Positions 7,512 through 9,280 of a stretch of 9,280 bases of DNA are shown in pieces. Under the pieces are notes generated by a model. It was given only the letters and a program-made list of their open reading frames with translations. It was not told the origin of the DNA and made no database searches. The position numbers and the translations under genes are program-made. Location of the stretch: NCBI GenBank assembly GCA_030640155.1, contig DAOWJX010000244.1, positions 1 through 9,280 on the forward strand, given 5' to 3'. The DNA is from Candidatus Aegiribacteria sp. GTDB taxonomy: Bacteria > Fermentibacterota > Fermentibacteria > Fermentibacterales > JCC-6. The first letter of the stretch is position 1. Each line of letters begins with the position of its first letter.

Positions 7512-7611
7512 CGATGGGACAACATCGATTTCCCGAAAGAAAAGAGTTCCTGAATTAAGGTCTATCCTTCGACTGTTCTTCTGCTGCTGGCAGCGGGAAA
7601 TTGGTCACCAC
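7512..7611 (-). other. dnaG-sigma junction: untracked N-terminal coding part of the sigma factor
   Basis: The sigma frame stays open upstream of ATG 7511 as far as 7604 and reads SGTLFFREIDVVPS just before MSPEEE. This continues sigma region 1.2 (consensus of the form YLREIG-VPLLTPEEE-ELA), so it is very likely translated. Between the in-frame TGA (7607-7605) and 7511 there is no ATG, GTG or TTG. Two readings fit. One is initiation at ATT 7601, giving 467 aa. The other is a GTG start at 7611 or 7608 in the dnaG frame, running about 18 codons (VVTNFPLPAAEEQSKDRP) to TAA at 7557, with a +1 shift into the sigma frame. A one-base sequence error is the mundane alternative. The homology is seen directly; the mechanism is inference. 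Confidence 0.75.
7555..7570 (-). promoter_or_regulatory. candidate +1 programmed frameshift site (prfB-like)
   Basis: In the dnaG-phase frame the sequence reads GAAGGA, a 4-base spacer, then CCT followed by stop TAA. In prfB, an internal Shine-Dalgarno a few bases before CTT TGA drives a +1 shift at the stop. Here a +1 slip of CCT onto CTT would enter exactly the sigma frame just before region 1.2. This is one of two rival explanations for the missing sigma start. Confidence 0.25.
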
Positions 7612-7613
7612 CT
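7605..7613 (-). promoter_or_regulatory. strong Shine-Dalgarno sequence of the sigma gene
   Basis: AGGTGGTGA differs from the full anti-16S complement AGGAGGTGA at one base. It overlaps the dnaG stop (TAG, 7614-7612). Counting from AGGTGG, the in-frame ATT at 7601 lies six bases downstream, which is normal start spacing. No ATG, GTG or TTG in any frame sits at that distance. Confidence 0.55.
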
Positions 7614-9280
7614 ACATTCTTATCAGCTTTTTACCAATTTCTGATATCTGTTGTTTTAATTCATCAATCTCGCTATCGCCGGCGGATTTTAAACTGGTTT
7701 TGAGCAGGACCAGCTCTCGCTCCAGTCTATCACGTTTGACAGCATTCTCAATACTATCTCTGACTGATTGATCTTTCTGATCCGGAAATGATGACATGAT
7801 TTCACTGCAGACAGATGCATCTTCAGTATCAAGTCCTGAAAGTTGGAATCCAAGAGCGCCTTCCCTGGCCTGTTTTCTGATTTCCAGGAATAATCTGATT
7901 CCTCTCTCCGTCCTGAAGTCCCCCTCTTCAAGAAATTCAAGCAGTGAACTGTTGAAACCCTCCGGATCCAGGAGAATCGATCCGAGTATGGCTTTATCCC
8001 ATCTGTTCAATTCATTGTTCTGAGTCATTCTGCTGGCATATCTCTGACGTTTCCGGTCTTCCTCTGCAACCTGCATCTCAAGTGTTCCGATAGAATATCC
8101 AGTCTCTTCTGAAATTACTTTTAACAGTGTCTCCATGATTACCGGATCTGTTGTGCTTGAAGCGATCCCCACGAGTCTCCTGACAACTTTTACCTTTTTT
8201 CCGGAGCTCTTTATCCGGGCCCAGGAGCCAAGCAATCCAAGAGCAAAACTAATTGGATCCTGAGCTCCTGCAGTCAATTCCGGAACCGTACCGCTTCCAT
8301 TTTTACTGATGTAATCATCAGGGTCCATGCCATCAGGAATCGAGATGATCCCCGGCAGATGCCCCTGTTCAAGAATTACTTCAGCAGCTCGCACAGCTGC
8401 CCTCTGACCAGCTTTATCACCGTCATAACAGATAAGAATATCGGAGGACATGGCACATATCTGCCTGGCCTGTGACGAAGTTATAGCGGTGCCGCATGTT
8501 GCCACAACGCAATCAAAGCCAGCTTCTATAAATCGCGAATGGTCAAAGTATCCTTCCACAAGGATAATCATATCAAGATCTCGCGCTGCCCTGAGAGCTT
8601 CGCGGTAACCGTAAAGGTAGTCACCCTTCCTGTATATTGGTGACTCAGGACCATTTATGTATTTCGGCGTATCGGGAGAGGATTTAGATATACACCTTCC
8701 ACCAAAACTTATGATCCTTCCTTTTCGATCACTGATCGGAAAGAGTATTCTCTCTCTGAAGCGGTCGTATATTCCGTCACTGTTTCTGGATCTGAGAGCA
8801 ATTCCCGATTCTACGAGCTGGCTTTCCGAGTAACCTTTCCCGCGAAGGTGTGTGGAAAGTCGATTCCCGCCGGGTGCCCAGCTGATACCGAGTTTTTCGA
8901 TTGTCTGCTCTGAAAGGTCCCTTTTCTTAAGATATTCCCTTGCCTGAACCCCGGAACTTCCTCTGATCTGATCAAGAAAAAATCGATGTGATTCTACGAG
9001 TATCTCCGTAAATATATCCGTTCTTGAAGTATCCCTTCCCGATGTTTCCAGTTCAACACCAACCTCGGTCGCAAGCTCCTCCACAGCTTCACGAAAAGTA
9101 AATCCAAGATAATTCATCAGGAATGAGAACGCGTCTCCGCCTGCTCCGCATCCAAAACAATGGTACATCTGCCTTTCCTGAGATACGAAAAACGAGGGGG
9201 TCTTTTCCCTGTGAAAAGGACAGAGTCCTTTCATATTCCTTCCCGAACGTTTCAGGCTTACGTATCTTCCCACTACCGAG
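7612..9280 (-). CDS. dnaG: DNA primase (DnaG), 5' end cut by window edge
   Basis: Makes RNA primers at the replication fork and binds the replicative helicase through its C-terminus. The frame is open to the right edge (555 residues visible). The GTG at 9273 is internal: SVV precedes GRYVSLKRSGRN, and the family normally has about 20 more residues. Numbering from that Val: CHC2 zinc finger C18, H21, C39, C42 (LCPFHREKTPSF and YHCFGCGAGGDAF); catalytic-core motif RFRERILFPISDRKGRIISF (171-190); YINGPESPIYRKGDYLYG (205-222); Toprim VEGYFD with E240 and YDGDKAG (283-289); DPDD (317-320). The helicase-binding domain spans roughly 420-553 and ends in a charged coil. All catalytic acidic residues are present. 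It ends directly against the sigma gene, forming the dnaG-rpoD pair. Start codon and upstream neighbour are outside the window. Confidence 0.96.
   Translation of the reverse strand, partial: SVVGRYVSLKRSGRNMKGLCPFHREKTPSFFVSQERQMYHCFGCGAGGDAFSFLMNYLGFTFREAVEELATEVGVELETSGRDTSRTDIFTEILVESHRFFLDQIRGSSGVQAREYLKKRDLSEQTIEKLGISWAPGGNRLSTHLRGKGYSESQLVESGIALRSRNSDGIYDRFRERILFPISDRKGRIISFGGRCISKSSPDTPKYINGPESPIYRKGDYLYGYREALRAARDLDMIILVEGYFDHSRFIEAGFDCVVATCGTAITSSQARQICAMSSDILICYDGDKAGQRAAVRAAEVILEQGHLPGIISIPDGMDPDDYISKNGSGTVPELTAGAQDPISFALGLLGSWARIKSSGKKVKVVRRLVGIASSTTDPVIMETLLKVISEETGYSIGTLEMQVAEEDRKRQRYASRMTQNNELNRWDKAILGSILLDPEGFNSSLLEFLEEGDFRTERGIRLFLEIRKQAREGALGFQLSGLDTEDASVCSEIMSSFPDQKDQSVRDSIENAVKRDRLERELVLLKTSLKSAGDSEIDELKQQISEIGKKLIRM

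Noticed and set aside
7396..7644. Plus-strand open frame across the dnaG-sigma junction
   Set aside because: It lies antisense to well-supported sigma and dnaG coding sequence, and its serine/phenylalanine-rich translation matches no family I recognise.
9271..9273. GTG as the dnaG start
   Set aside because: The frame is open upstream to the edge and reads SVV, which continues the primase N-terminus; the usual length also demands about 20 more residues.
1..9280. CRISPR arrays, tRNA or rRNA genes, insertion sequences
   Set aside because: No regularly spaced repeats, no RNA-gene signatures and no transposase or terminal inverted repeats were seen on reading; nearly all bases are accounted for by protein genes.

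Overview
The window is an ordinary bacterial chromosomal segment, densely coding and of moderate GC by eye. It carries replication, transcription and envelope housekeeping genes. The protein styles suggest a Gram-negative, deep-branching and probably uncultured bacterium. The signs are a single-pass PpiD/SurA-like envelope chaperone, a cysteine-rich 240-aa protein resembling the DUF6901-type family, and a sigma factor with a large non-conserved insertion. I would place it loosely among FCB-type or deltaproteobacteria-like lineages, but I cannot fix the phylum from sequence alone. No RNA gene, CRISPR array, insertion sequence or phage gene was found.

Layout. Bases 1-957 (minus strand) hold most of holA, the DNA polymerase III delta subunit, which runs off the left edge. 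A short divergent control region (958-1059) separates it from a plus-strand pair: a 617-aa PpiD/SurA-like membrane-anchored chaperone (1060-2913) and, 9 bases on, a 240-aa protein of unknown function with conserved-looking cysteines (2923-3645). These converge, with an 8-base gap, on a minus-strand block that fills the rest of the window. In transcription order the block is dnaG (primase, 5' end beyond the right edge), a sigma-70 factor of the primary type, a periplasmic substrate-binding protein, an ABC ATPase and a FecCD/BtuC-type permease.

How the genes work together. dnaG followed by an rpoD-type gene is the classic macromolecular-synthesis arrangement. Here it appears to continue directly into a complete binding-protein-dependent importer of the cobalamin/iron-siderophore type. 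The sigma stop overlaps the importer's TTG start, the binding-protein gene overlaps the ATPase gene by about 19 bases, and ATPase and permease share ATGA. The last four genes are therefore probably co-transcribed and translationally coupled.

Most interesting point. The sigma factor's region 1.2 homology continues upstream of its first conventional start codon (ATG at 7511). The open frame there has no ATG, GTG or TTG. There is a strong Shine-Dalgarno sequence (AGGTGGTGA, 7605-7613) six bases before an in-frame ATT. There is also a prfB-like arrangement (AAGGA, then CCT TAA) that could join an upstream GTG-started frame to the sigma frame by a +1 shift. The primary sigma factor may therefore be made by AUU initiation or programmed frameshifting, unless a one-base sequence error is responsible.
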